Shown: piece by piece, positions 21,795-33,106 of the stretch
Numbering within the stretch: position 1 is the first letter of the stretch
How the letters are laid out: each line of letters opens with the position of its first letter
Source of the DNA: Blepharisma stoltei
Taxonomy: Eukaryota > Ciliophora > Heterotrichea > Heterotrichida > Blepharismidae
NCBI GenBank assembly: GCA_914767885.1
Contig: CAJZBQ010000044.1
Coordinates: 1 to 64,000, forward strand
DNA: 64,000 nucleotides
Direction: 5' to 3'
Made by a program: the position numbers and the translations under genes
The notes under the pieces: model-generated
Databases searched by the model: none
Told to the model about the DNA's origin: nothing
The model's input: the letters and a program-made list of their open reading frames with translations, nothing else

Positions 21795-22146
21795 GACTCC
21801 TCCCTCCGCGAGCGAACAAAAAAATCTTGTTCACTCACGGAGGTGGTTAATTTTTTTTTTAAAAAATTAATATATAAATTTTCCTCAAGAATTTTTTTTT
21901 CGAAATTTAAAAAATTCCCAATTGGCAAAAATTGGAAAGCAAATTTTATGTTTTAAAATGCAATTTGTTTAAAATTAAACGGAATTAGCTAAAGATTTCA
22001 TTGTGCTAATAATCACTTATATATCAAAATTTTTTCCATAAAAAAATTTTTCTATTAATAATTTGTGTTTGTTCACGGAGGGTGGGTTTTTTGGGCAAAA
22101 AATAGATATTTTTCTAATGGTTTTGCTCGCTCACGGAGGGGGCAGT
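21795..22146. mobile_element. MITE-like element with a lost left TA
   Basis: Left end TGACTCCTCCCTCCGCGAGC, with TGA where intact members have TTA. The right end GGAGGGGGCAGTTA keeps TA at 22147-22148. Kinesin A reads TTCTGAGCAATTCG at this site without interruption. Hairpin at the left end and two direct motif copies at the right. Confidence 0.8.
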
Positions 22147-22236
22147 TAGCAATTCACAATTTGCTAAGCCAGATTGAATTAACTGGGCTTTTAACTGGTA
22201 AATTGTACTCTCATTACTGACTTGGCAGCCATCTCC

Positions 22237-22602
22237 TAACTCCCCCCTCCGTGAGCGAACAAAACCGTTAGAAAAATCCCTATTTTTTGCCAAAAACCCG
22301 CACTCCGTGACGAACAAAAATGTTTTTAATAAAAAATTGTTATGAGAAAAAAAGTTGATATATAAATGATAATTATTATAACGAAACCTCTAGCTAATTC
22401 TGATTATTTTAAACAGTTTGCGTGTTAAAGTATAAATTTCGTAAATTAAATTAATTTTTGCTTCTCATTTTCAAAAATTGGATTTTTTTTAAATCTTGAA
22501 AAAAAAAATTTCTAAAATCTATATATATAATTTTTTAAAAAAAAAAACTTGATCCCCCTTCGTGAGCGAACAAAATTTTTTTGTTCGCTCACGGAGGGGG
22601 AG
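22237..22602. mobile_element. MITE-like IES, 366 bp
   Basis: TA at 22237-22238 and 22603-22604. Left CTCCGTGAGCGAACAAAA copy, second degenerate copy at about 22304, AT-rich core, then a right-end hairpin. Excision gives CCATCTCCTAAAGCTTC, matching CCATCTACTAAGGCTTC of kinesin A. Confidence 0.9.
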
Positions 22603-23743
22603 TAAAGCTTCTTGCAAAGCTTTAATAAAATTTTCATCTGATTTTAATATATCATCAAAAGGAGTTTCTATTGTTTCTTCTACTTCTGATATAAGTGTTT
22701 TATAAGGACCATCAATTGCGCTAAGCGCATTATCACTAGTCCTAGGCGAGATATCTAAATAATCTGACTCAGTTATAGTCTGGCCTGGCTAGATTTCTGC
22801 AGATAAAACTCAAGCATTTCAATTGTGTTTTTTCGGTTCATATTTTCCTCTTTAAAATACTGCATTGAGTTCGCTTCATTGTTCTGCTTTAGCAAGAGCT
22901 TTTGGTACATCTCATAATGCTGATTTACTTGAATTTCTGCCTAAACTCGCTTTCTTTTTTCATGACTAAGTTCTTCTTCAAGCTCTTTTATTGCTTTAAT
23001 GAGGCTCTTATTTTCTTCTTGTGAGGCACTAAAGTCACTGTAGCAATAGCCTTCTACAAGATTTGAAAAAGTTGTGCCTTTTCCAGAACAGGAAACACAT
23101 GAGCTATCATTTTCTGAGTGCGGTGAAAGAGACATCTCGCCCACATTAGGAGAGGAACAGCTTTGGACAATAAGACAATTTGATTTCATCAATATGTCAT
23201 TTTCATGCTCGTCTAAAAGCTTTTTGTTTTCTTATTTCAGGCTTTGGATCTTGTGTCGAAGTTCATTAATAATCTGACTATAAGCTGCAGGAGATTTTTT
23301 AATGTTGAGTTTCACATTGTTTTTTATATTTTTGACTCTTTGTGCAAACTTAAGAGTGTTGATTGTTACTTCAACATTTCGAGGGTCAGGGTTACAGTTG
23401 ACAATAAGTGTGGTTTTGTAGTTTCCTCCGAGGGATTCTTGAAGAAGCCTTGTCAGTTTAGAGTCCCTATAGGGAATAAAATCTGCTTTGCTTGAAAGAG
23501 CATTAATGACATTGCTAAGACAACTCAGTGATAAATTTATGTTTTTAGCTTCTTCCAGTTTGTTTCCAGTAACTCCTGACTCTTTTACTTTTTCGCTTCC
23601 AGCAAGGTCAATAAAATTCACAATCCCTCGCTTCTCTGTATCATCAGGTAATTTTTGATTTACTTCTAAAACAAAAAGCTGGTGGCTTCTTGAGCTCACT
23701 TCGTTTAGCTTGGTTGAAGCCACAGTTCGCTTACTTTCAGCAA

Positions 23744-24053
23744 CACAATATTAAAAAATGTCAATTAGAGATAGGCCATAACTCCTGACTTCCAGGTAAA
23801 GGACCTATTATCGGACTTATGTGAAAGAGGTTGTCCTCTTGAGAGTCTTGATAAAGGAGAGAAGAGGTCATTGCTGAGTCTGGCGATGATCAGAGAAGTC
23901 TTAACGGACTTGTTAACTTTAACGGTTCGACGGTTAGGCCGGTCCACCTACCGTTGTTCAGAGCTATTAAACAAGTTGGACCTCAAGCAAGGAGACTGCA
24001 TCCAAGTATGCAAAAGAGTAATTCAATTAAACTGAAACTTAAATTAAACTTAA
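23744..24053 (+). mobile_element. SINE-like insertion in kinesin A pseudogene
   Basis: Imperfect target duplication ACTTTCAGCAA (23733-23743) and ACTTTCCACAA (24054-24064). Begins CACAATATTAAAAAATG and ends in a TTAAACTGAAACTTAAATTAAAC-type tail. The site is uninterrupted in kinesin A (about 11668). Its body does not obviously match the other SINE-like elements. Confidence 0.7.
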
Positions 24054-24191
24054 ACTTTCCACAAGAGCAATTATATTCATTAGTTCCTCTTCACAGACTA
24101 CATAAACTTCTTCAAGTCCTTGAACAAATGCGCCTTTCTTTGGGTCCTCTTTTATCTTAAGCCTGACGCCTGAGTCTGAAAGGAGATCTCT

Positions 24192-24312
24192 TACTCAACC
24201 CTTCCTGGGCAATTTTTTTCTCTTAATATTTATTCTAAAATTGCCACATATAATTTAAGCTAAAATTAAAAAGGTTTCACTTTTCAATACTTTGCCTCCA
24301 AAAAGAAGAAGT
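24192..24312. mobile_element. Short IES, 121 bp, in kinesin A pseudogene
   Basis: TA at 24192-24193 and 24313-24314. Excision restores GATCTCTTAGGCTTTC exactly as in kinesin A (about 11795). AT-rich, starts TACTCAACCCTTCC, with no clear terminal inverted repeat. Confidence 0.88.
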
Positions 24313-26494
24313 TAGGCTTTCTTTATAGATTTCAATAATTGAGCACTTCAAGGAATACTCTATTTCACAGGTTGATTCTTGGAGCTTAGTAAAAATTAAA
24401 TTGCTTACTCTTGGGATAATTCCTTTAGTTTCAGGGTCATAAATATATAAGCCCATCATAGTATATGATTTGCCTGACCCTGTTTGCCCATAAGTAAAAA
24501 TAGTGCCATTAGCCTGTCAAAATATCATCAATTATGGGTTTACCGACAACCTCAAATATTTCTTCTTGGGAAGATGCTGGTGGCAAAACGCGGTCTATTG
24601 TAAAAGTTTCAGCATTTTCTGACGATTTTTTGATAGTGATAGTTGAGGGATTTGGGTAGGCATAAATACTATTTTCATCATTTTTAAAGGCATCAATTAG
24701 TGGCTTAAACCTTGCAATTGCTTTAATTTATAGGCCTTTGTCTTCCCTGATGGTTTGGATAGAACTTCTTCGACTCATTTTATAGTTAATTATTAAAAAG
24801 ATATATTTTATAGTTCATATTGGAAATGCTTTAATTTTTTTATCTCAGTAAGTGTTATATTTAGGACTTTAAATAATTAGAAGCTGGAAATTTATCTGCC
24901 CTTGTATAGCAAAGCTTATCTGATGCCAAGGAATGAAAAAAAAACTTGCATAAACAGATTTTAAATATATTTTAGAAAATTATCAAGATGATTATGTATG
25001 ATATAATTTATTTAATAATTTTAATTTAAGCTAAAATTAAAAAAAATTAATAGGCTTTTAGCTATAGATCATTAAGTGATAGTCGGTTATGCAAAATTGA
25101 GCATTAAATTAGGATTTTAATAATCTTACCAAATCTTTACATTTAGCCTATGAAAATTTTATAAAATGCAAGCCTATGCTATTTCATTATGGAATTTTCA
25201 ATATGTCTTTTTCTTAGTGAACAATATAAAGATGGCTATAAATTTTAAGCCTAGCTCCATCAGTAATTGTGAATAATTTAGTATAAGTCAAACTGCATCA
25301 TCTTAGATAAGAATCTTTTATTTAAGCCTTAAAAATGCACAAATTATAGTGTAGCTTGTAAAAATTAAAGATCTGCTTAAAAATATTCGATTTTATCAAA
25401 ATCTCGATACATATTTCGTTTTATGTATCTTAACTGAATCTATTTACTATTTAGCAAAAGCAAACACTATTATCTAAGAGGGAAAAAAATTATATATAAA
25501 TTTTTTATATTAGCAGTTTATTCATCCGATGGGGATGGTGGACTTGAATCTCCAGGTATGGAAGATACTGAAATGATAGTCGGCGAATTATATTTCTTAT
25601 GAAGAGGAGACTGTAAAAGCTTCAACTCCCTTGGTCTTCGAGAAATAATCGTTTGCTCTGTTATATATTTGATCTGCTCTATATATTGTATCGACAGTGT
25701 TCTTCTATTCCCTTTCTTTGCAGGCTCTCCAGATGAAGGAATCCCAGTGCTTTCTTGAAGTTCCATATACATTTCAATCCACTTTCCCAAGAGTACATTA
25801 AGTCGGTTGATTTCAGTTTGCTTTCGAGCAAGCTCTTTATTGCAGAGGTCCTTGAATTTCTCCAAATAAACTTTCCAGTGGTTCTTCTCAAGTGTATAGA
25901 TTGATAAATTTTCTTTCTGGATATTTATAAGACGATCAGAAAGCTCTTGGTTTTCCTGCTTTAGCAGATCATGGCTTTTATGAATCTGCACTTTGTAAAT
26001 CGTTTGAATTTGCAAATCACTTTCAAGATTTCTCAGCTTAAATGGATCAACCTTTATTTCTTCTAATGTCCCTTTTTCTTCGCAATTTGAGTCAAAATCC
26101 TGAGACTGTTGTCTTTTCTTACATTCTGGCTGCATGCAAAATTTAATAGTGCGCGCTGGCTTCATTCTTCTGACGAACTTTGGTTTGATTGTTTCTTCTC
26201 GAGGAACGCTTATAGGTTCTAATTTGCTTGCCAGGTTTACAATTTTTATATTTGTGAGATGCATTTGGTCTAAGCATGCTTCGAGCTGTTTAACTGAACT
26301 TTCTAGGTGACTTATTAGTTTGTTCTTCGAGGCCAGTTTTTCTGTAAGCATATTATACTTTCACTGGACATCATAGTAGATTCTTAATAATTCGCAGTTT
26401 GCTAAGCCGGATTGGATCAGCTGAGTTTTTAGTTGATAAATAGTGGTTTCATTACTGATTTGACAGCCATCTACAAGGGCTTCCTGCAAAGCCT

Positions 26495-26815
26495 TACTCC
26501 CCCCTCCGTGAGCGAACAAAAATTTTTTAATAGAATAATTTTTATAGGAAAAAATTTTGATATATAAGTGATAATTAGTATGATGATATATCGAGCTAAT
26601 TCTGTTTAATTTTAAACAAATTGCGTTTTTAAAAACATAAAATTTTACAAATTAAATTAATATTTGCTTTCCAATTTTTGCAAATTAGGATTTTTTTAAA
26701 ATTTAGAAAAGAAATTTTTTCTATAAAATTTATATATAAATTTTTTAAAAAAAAAATTAACCCCCCTCCGTGAGTGAACAAAACTGTTTTGTTCACTCAC
26801 GGAGGGGGGGGGAGT
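26495..26815. mobile_element. MITE-like IES, 321 bp, ancestral site
   Basis: Same site and structure as 14114-14438 in unit 1. TA at 26495-26496 and 26816-26817. Short left end plus a right-end hairpin. Confidence 0.9.
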
Positions 26816-26995
26816 TAGTGAATTTGTTATCTGATTTTAATATATCGTCAAAAGGAGTTTCAACAGCTTCATCTACTTCAGATATAAGTGTTTTATAAGG
26901 ATTATCAATTGTGCTAAAGTTGTCATTATTAGCTTCTGGTAAGATTTCTCCATAATCCGACTCAGTTATAGTCTGGCCTGCAGCGATTTTTTACT

Positions 26996-27344
26996 TACTC
27001 CCCCCATCATTCAGCGAACAAAACCATTGGAAAAATTACTATTTTTTTCCGAAAACCCACCCTCCATAAACAAACAAAAATTTTTTTGGAAAAAAACAAT
27101 TTTATATAAGTCATAATTATTATAATGAAATCACTAGCTAATTCTGTTTATTTTTAAACAGCTTGCATTTTAAAACATAAATTTTGCAAATTAAATTGAT
27201 TTTTATTTCTCAATTTTTACATTTTGGAATTTTGGAATTTTTTTTAAATTTTAAAAAAAAATTTATTATAAAATTTATATAAAATTTTTTAAAAAAAAAA
27301 TTAACCAAACAAATTTTTTTTGTTCGCTCACGGGAGGGGGGACT
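26996..27344. mobile_element. MITE-like IES, about 349 bp, unit 2 only
   Basis: Left end TTACTCCCCCCATCATTCAG, a second motif copy near 27060, AT-rich core, and right end TTGTTCGCTCACGGGAGGGG..TTA. It is absent from kinesin B copy 1 and kinesin A. Boundaries are uncertain by a few bases because TA occurs twice at each end (26992 and 26996; 27345 and 27348). Confidence 0.8.
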
Positions 27345-28559
27345 TAGTAAATGATCCACTCTCTGACTAGATTTATTAAGGTAAAACTCAAGCATTTCGA
27401 TGGTGTTCTTAAGATTTTTATTTTCATCCTTAAGATATTCAATTGAGTTTGCCTCATTGTTCTGCTTAAGCAACAGCCTTTGATACATCTCATAGTGTTG
27501 GCTGTCTTGAATTTCTGCCTGGATTCGCTTCTTTTTTTCATGACTTAGCTCTTCTTCAAGCTCTTTTATAGTTTTGTTAAGGCTTATTTTTTCCTCTTGC
27601 AGATTGCCGAAGTCAGAGTTACATTGCATATACCCTTCCACAAGATTTGAAAAAGTCGCTCCTTTTCCTATTCAGCACTGGCTTGAATTGTCGCTTTCTG
27701 AATAAGGAGAAGGAGGAATCTCGTCAGCCATTGCGGTAGAGGAGCTTTGAATTATGAGACAGCTAGATTTCATGAGTAATTCATCTTGCTCATTAATTAG
27801 CTTTTGGTTTTCCTCGCTTAAGTTTTGGACCTTCTGTCGTAACTCATTTATAATCTGAGCATAAGCTGCAGGAGATTTTTTGATATTTGGCTTCGCTTTG
27901 TTTTTTATATTTTTGACTCTTTGTGCAAACTTAAGAGTGCTCATTGTTACTTCAAAATTTCGAGGGTGAGGACTGCAGTTGACGATAAGTGTGGTTTTGT
28001 AGTTTCCTCCGAGGGATTCTTTTAGAAGTCTCGTCAATTTTGAGTCCCTGTAGGGAATAAAATCTGCCTTACTTGACAGAGCGTTGATGACATTGCCGAG
28101 ACAACTCAGTGATAAATTGATTTTTTTGGCTTCTTCCAATTTGTTTCCAGTAACTCCTGACTCTTTTACTTTTTCGCTTCCAGCAAGGTCGATAAAGTTC
28201 ATAACTCCTCTTTTTTCGGTGTCATCAGGCAACTTTTGGCCAACTTCCAAAACAAAAAGCTGATGACTTCTTGAGCTGACTTGATTTAGCTTGGTTGAAG
28301 CTACAGTCCTTTTACTTTCAGCAAGAGCAATTACATTCATTAGTTCCTCTTCACAGACTACATAAACTTCTTCAAGTCCTTGAACAAATACGCCTTTTCT
28401 CGGGTCTTCTTTTATTTTAAGTTTGGCACCGGAGTTTGAAAGCAGATCTCTGAGGCTTTCTTTATAAATTTCTATAATAGAACACTTCAAAGAATATTCT
28501 ATTTCACTGTTTGACTCTTGCAGCTTGCTAAAAATTAGATTCGTTGCCCTGGGGATAAT

Positions 28560-28957
28560 ACACAATAAAATGGTGATATCACGAACTGTTCTTTCACAGA
28601 CATATTTAAGGGTTTGGGAAATGTATGTTCATGAAGAAATGTCTGATAGCATATCTGAGAAGAAGCTGCTTCAGCTTTTAGCTAGAGACTGCACGGATTC
28701 AGAGAAAAATTATTTGTAAAAATTCTTATGATGATATTTATTAAGCATTTGATGAGCTGGAAAGGATGGAAGATGAGATCATACAATTTGGCATTCAGAT
28801 AGGTAAAGTTAGAGTTGGATATAAAGAAGAAAATCATTTGAAGCAGAAGAATTGAATTTGAAGAGGTAAAAGCCTGCGGCTCGCGCCGCGGAACGCAATT
28901 TTCAGGAAGTGGGGACTATAAGACACTGGTCTAGTTAATGTTAATCGTCCTAGTCCT
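28560..28957 (+). mobile_element. Insertion with gene-like segment in kinesin B copy 2
   Basis: CTGGGGATAAT at 28549-28559 and 28958-28968 is the target duplication; it contains TA, so TA-to-TA removal would restore GIIPRATNLIF. The 5' end is ACAATAAAATGGTG and the 3' end a CTAGTTAATGTTAATC tail. The body is unusual: it carries protein-like stretches such as SQTYLRVWEMYVHEEMSD and, in another frame, FDELERMEDEIIQFGIQ. This suggests a captured coding fragment or part of a longer element's frame. Confidence 0.7.
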
Positions 28958-29769
28958 CTGGGGATAATTCCTTTTGTATCAGAATCATAGATGTTTAAGC
29001 CCATCATTGTATAAGACTTACCTGAGCCTGTTTGCCCATAGGCAAAAACGGTACCATTATAGCCTGATAATATGTCTTCTATAATTGGTTTACCAACAAC
29101 ATTGAAAATTTCCTCTTGGGAGGTAGTAGGTGGAAAAACACGGTCCAATGTATAAGATTCAGTATTGTCAGGTGACTTTTGGACCATGACAGTTGATGGG
29201 TGTGGGAAGGCATAATATTGAGTTTCATCGTTTTGGAACGGATCAATCAGTGGCCTAAATCTAGCATATGCTTTAATTCCGATGCCTTTGTCTTTTCTAA
29301 TAGCTTGAACAGAAGCTTTCCTACTCATTTACGTTTATTAATAAAAAATGCTTCAACTAGTTCACATTAGAAATGGCTTCTCGTTTAATCACTTAAAAAC
29401 ATCTGCTTGAGTTTTTAAACATTTAGCAATGGAAATGTCTCTGCAAGTATTAGCTTTTTAGTGCAATAATGATGCAGAAAATACAAACAAAATATTAATA
29501 ACATATTTTAGATAAATTTGGAACACTTTCGATTGTTTATAAATTATATAGTTTAACTTATAATTTAATTAGGTTTGTGCTACTCTAATACAAAGAAAGA
29601 TAATTTACACATAAGTGCTTTAATTATGAATATTAATAATGAAAGCCTTTTTCTTTAATTCTGTTTCATTTTGATAGAATATTTTAATTTTTAAATTTTA
29701 CCTATTTTATATACAGATTAATTAAGATTTTAATTTAAGCACATCCTTATTTCAGCTGGGTAGTTTTAT

Positions 29770-30830
29770 AGCATGAGAAGTTTAAAAAATTCGTCTCATT
29801 CCCAGCCCCGAGACTTGAATATCCAGCATCAGATGAATGAGAAATAGGATTTCGGCACCAGTTGGAGAAGAAGAGCTTTGAAGCGTGAAAAAACTTTTAA
29901 TCAGAATCCAATAACGCTTTTCAAGCAGACTTGGCTTTCCTCTTTTAGGCTTTGGATTTTCTCTTGAAGTTCATTGCTAATCTTATTTTAAGCTGCAGGA
30001 GATTTTTTGGTATTGGGCTTTACTTTGTGTTTTATATATTTGATTCTTTGTGAAACACTTAGGAGCGATAATTGTCACTTAAAGATTTTGAGGGTCAGGG
30101 TTACAGTTGACAATAAGCGTGATTTTGTAGTTTACTTCGAGGGATTCTTGAAGAAGCCTTGCCAGTTTGAAGGCCCTATAGGAAATATAGTCTGCTTTCC
30201 TTAAAAGAGCATTAATGGTATTGCTGGGACAACTGAACCTATTTGCCCATAATCAAAAACAATGCCATTATAGCTCATAAAAATATCTTCAATTATGGAT
30301 TTCGTAAGAGTTTCAGCATTTTCTGCTGACTTTTTGATTTTGATAGTTAGTGGGTTTGGAAGAGTTTAAAGATCCGTTACTTCATTTTTTAAAGGATCAA
30401 TTAGCGGTCTGAGCCTCACATATTTAATTTTTAAGCCCTTTTCTTCTCTGATAGATTGACTCCCCACTTTAAATTGGATAAAAATCTTCAGGCATTGATT
30501 TGCTTTAAAAAAAAACTATATTAAATTTTTTTCAATAAATTTGTTTTAAAAAAAAAATTCACAATATTTTTGATTTTTATAAAGAATTAATTCAAAAAAT
30601 TATTCGATTAAGTTGTGAAAACTTTTAAATAATATTCTCTAATTTTTTCCCTTAAATAAGCCAAACTAATTATAAAAATTAGTATTTTTATCAATAATAT
30701 TTCCATATTTAAAAAAAGAATGTCCAATTTGGGGCAAGGTTAGGACACCCAAAAAATGGAAATTTTATACGTGTTGTTCAAATTTAAAAGAGGGAGAGAG
30801 TAGAGCCTATGTTACTCATCTTATATTTAA
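29770..30830 (-). pseudogene. Kinesin C remnant (second unit)
   Basis: Same scrambled kinesin blocks as at 17040-17920, similarly decayed and closed in all frames, including the FAQRVKNIKN-like and NDEV regions. It contains the element 30458-30800 before the presumed start. Confidence 0.6.
30458..30800. mobile_element. Degenerate IES, counterpart of 17490-17890
   Basis: Left end GACTCCCCACTTTAAATTGG and right end AATTTAAAAGAGGGAGAGAG before TA 30801. The left TA is replaced by GA, so precise excision looks unlikely. Confidence 0.55.
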
Positions 30831-30980
30831 TTTACAAAAAAAGATTATACAACTAACATTAGAAATGGCATTTAATTGCTTTATTCGAGTGAGCTTTTGG
30901 AGATTTTAAAAAATTATTAGGTGAAAAATCTCTGTCTGATGCTTATGCAGTCTAGAATATTTAAAGTAAAAGACTAACTC

Positions 30981-31322
30981 CTCCCCTCCATGAGCGAACA
31001 AAAAAATTTGTTCGCTTACGGAGGAGTTTTTTTTTTAAAAAAATATTATATTTAAATTTTTTTAATAAAATATTTATCCCGAAAAATTCCAATTCGCAAA
31101 ATTGGAAAATACATATTTATTTAATTTGTTAAATTTATGTATTAAAATGCAAGCTGTTTAAAATTAAGCAGAATTAGCTAGACATTTTATATACTAATAA
31201 TCACTCATATATCAAAATTTTTTATTAAAAAATTGTTTGTTCGCTCACTGAGGGTGGATTTTTGTGCAAAAAATTGGGATTTTCCAATGGTTTTGCCCGC
31301 TTATAGAGGGAACGGGAGTGAG
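30981..31322. mobile_element. Degenerate MITE-like element, counterpart of 18059-18368
   Basis: Starts TAACTCCTCCCCTCCATGAGC with a hairpin copy, AT-rich core, then right-end copies TTGTTCGCTCACTGAGGG and CCCGCTTATAGAGGG. It lies about 290 bases upstream of the coiled-coil gene. Confidence 0.7.
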
Positions 31323-31611
31323 GATAAATATTTTAAGGCAGTACTAAGGAATTTTACTATAAGGGACCTTTGCTCCTAATTTTTAAATAGCTCTTTTACT
31401 TTAATACATAGGCATGGAAGGATAAATCAATAATGATTCTTACTATATATGCTTAAAAAGAAGATTTTCTATTTATTGAAATTAATTTGAGATATCTTTC
31501 AAATTTTTATAACTCCTGCAGATATAAAAATTGTTCTTTTTATTGATAAAATCATATCAATGGTCTTTTTAAAATACAAAAATGGTATTTGAAATCTATT
31601 AATAACTAATC

Positions 31612-33063
31612 ATGATGATGACAGTTATCGAAGAGGAAGATTCAGGGTCATTTGACTCCAACCAAGGTTCCACAAATCTCAAAGTAGGAACAAGAAACCC
31701 AATTTTCCAATCTGAGGATAGTTCCAATGGTGATACAGTAGAAGATCAAGAAAAATTTACCGGAGAAAGTCTAACACATCAAGACAGTATGAAAAACTGG
31801 CATGAGTTCAGGTCTGAAGACTCAAGGCGAGATTCTATTAGCAAACCCTCAAAATCCCAGCAACTTGAGTTTCCATCACTTGTCAAAGGCCTAGATCTTG
31901 ACTTAAGTCATCATAAGATGATGGACCTACAACAAAAATCGAGCCTTCCTCGTAAAGACTCAGGATCTCTTCCAAGAGGAAGTGAAGGAAGCAAAGGAAT
32001 GACAAGGAGCGAAATGATGCTAGAAAGGGATTCATATGACCGACTAAGCGATTTTGAGGATCCAGCTGGCAGATCTTTTCATTCATTAGACGAAAGTCTC
32101 ACAAGCAATATAGGCCAAGGTGGAGCCGCTTCATCAAACTTCACAAAGAAGCCCTCAATAGAGGCCAATGAAACATTAAATAAGATAATCCAATCAACAG
32201 GCCAAGAAGACCCAGAAAGCATGCTTTTCACAGTCATCGAAAGACGTCCAGCTGATGGAGCTACCAATAAGCATGGATTTTGGCAGAGAATCGGGCTAAA
32301 AGAAAATAAAGACAAAGACTCTCAATGGTATGCTTTAGCACTCGATGAATGGAACAAGACTGACGCCCAAATCAAACATCTAAAACGAGAAAACGAGACT
32401 CAGCTATATGAAATCAATCAGCTAGATACAAATGTAATGGTAGCTGTCCAAGAAACTAGTGAGCTTGAAGAAAGCTCATTTCAAATTAAAAAGAAAATAA
32501 TTGACGAAAAGATGCAATTAGAGATAAAGCTGGAAGCCAAAAATAGTGAAATTGACGAGACACTCAGGGTGCAAGAAGAGCTCCTGCAGAGACTGCAGGA
32601 CTGCAAAGACAGTTATACCTTAAGAGACGTTGAGGAAGAAGAAAGGGAAGAACGATGGACTATGAGAATTGAAGACTTGCGGTCACATTTAATCACAATT
32701 ATGAACGAAAGAATTGCAGCAGAAAAAGAATGCAATGAAAATCAGGTCTTTTTGGCACAGATGGAAAATGAGAGAGACCAGCAAGCTGTGCTGAACGAGC
32801 AGATTGATATTTCTCTAGACTTATTAGGGGAGTCAATGAAATTTTTTACACAGTCAGATAAGCATTTGAATTTCACAGCTGAATTCTGTGAAGTCTTACA
32901 AAACTTAAGAGACGCTACTTTTGAAGCAATTGAAGCTGAAAAAGAGTTTAAAAAGGATGCACAAACGGACCCCAGAACTATCATGCCTTATTCAAGACAA
33001 TCAGAGTTTTTGCCAGGAGCTTCAACTCGACCTGAAAAAACACGACTCCTTAAATTCAACTAG
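31612..33063 (+). CDS. Coiled-coil protein of unknown function, 483 aa
   Basis: I do not recognise this family. The first 210 residues are acidic, Ser-rich and probably disordered (EEEDSGSFDSNQG, SRRDSISK). Residues about 240-420 are charged and heptad-like, predicting a coiled coil. The end is short and basic with SRQSEFLPGAST. Three ATGs open the frame (31612, 31615, 31618) and the start is taken as the first. It ends at TAG, 43 bases before the YJU2 gene on the same strand. Its 5' half is duplicated at 18684-19376. No signal peptide or membrane segment. Confidence 0.85.
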   Translation: MMMTVIEEEDSGSFDSNQGSTNLKVGTRNPIFQSEDSSNGDTVEDQEKFTGESLTHQDSMKNWHEFRSEDSRRDSISKPSKSQQLEFPSLVKGLDLDLSHHKMMDLQQKSSLPRKDSGSLPRGSEGSKGMTRSEMMLERDSYDRLSDFEDPAGRSFHSLDESLTSNIGQGGAASSNFTKKPSIEANETLNKIIQSTGQEDPESMLFTVIERRPADGATNKHGFWQRIGLKENKDKDSQWYALALDEWNKTDAQIKHLKRENETQLYEINQLDTNVMVAVQETSELEESSFQIKKKIIDEKMQLEIKLEAKNSEIDETLRVQEELLQRLQDCKDSYTLRDVEEEEREERWTMRIEDLRSHLITIMNERIAAEKECNENQVFLAQMENERDQQAVLNEQIDISLDLLGESMKFFTQSDKHLNFTAEFCEVLQNLRDATFEAIEAEKEFKKDAQTDPRTIMPYSRQSEFLPGASTRPEKTRLLKFN

Positions 33064-33106
33064 GAATTTTCCTTTGCTAAATCTATTAAAATGTTTATAA
33101 TTTAAA

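Larger units (their letters stand above)
20935..24778 (-). pseudogene. Kinesin A copy 2, pseudogene
   Basis: Very similar to kinesin A over its whole length but broken many ways. A deletion removes about 40 bases between CTGGCCT and GGCTAGA near 22785. There are in-frame stops (about 22940 and 23235), missing bases, a changed C-terminus, a SINE-like insertion (23744-24053) and three IES-like elements that kinesin A lacks. It still retains recognisable DLAGSEKVKESG and YRDSKLTRLLQESLGG. All the elements must have arrived after the duplication, or been lost from the intact copy. Confidence 0.9.
25518..29328 (-). pseudogene. Kinesin B copy 2, interrupted and probably frameshifted
   Basis: Motor, coiled coil and tail as in kinesin B copy 1, without the 11-bp duplication. 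Removing IESs 26495-26815 and 26996-27344 and the SINE-like insertion with one target copy (409 bases) leaves 2732 bases, two more than the 2730 of kinesin A. The excess maps to the 26996-27344 site, where no TA-to-TA join I could find keeps DHLL..KIAAGQ in frame. If the true boundary there differs, this copy could be functional. TGA at about 27672 and 26353 is Trp. Confidence 0.6.
8544..32346. repeat. Tandem segmental duplication, units 8544-19376 and 19374-32346
   Basis: The gene order METTL13 - kinesin A - kinesin B - kinesin C remnant - coiled-coil gene occurs twice in the same orientation. Unit 1 carries whole METTL13 and a truncated coiled-coil gene. Unit 2 carries truncated METTL13 and the whole coiled-coil gene. 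At the join, coiled-coil sequence (as at 32341-32346) passes directly into METTL13 sequence (as at 8544 onward), sharing only GAT. This is the exact outcome of one tandem duplication through microhomology. Confidence 0.92.
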
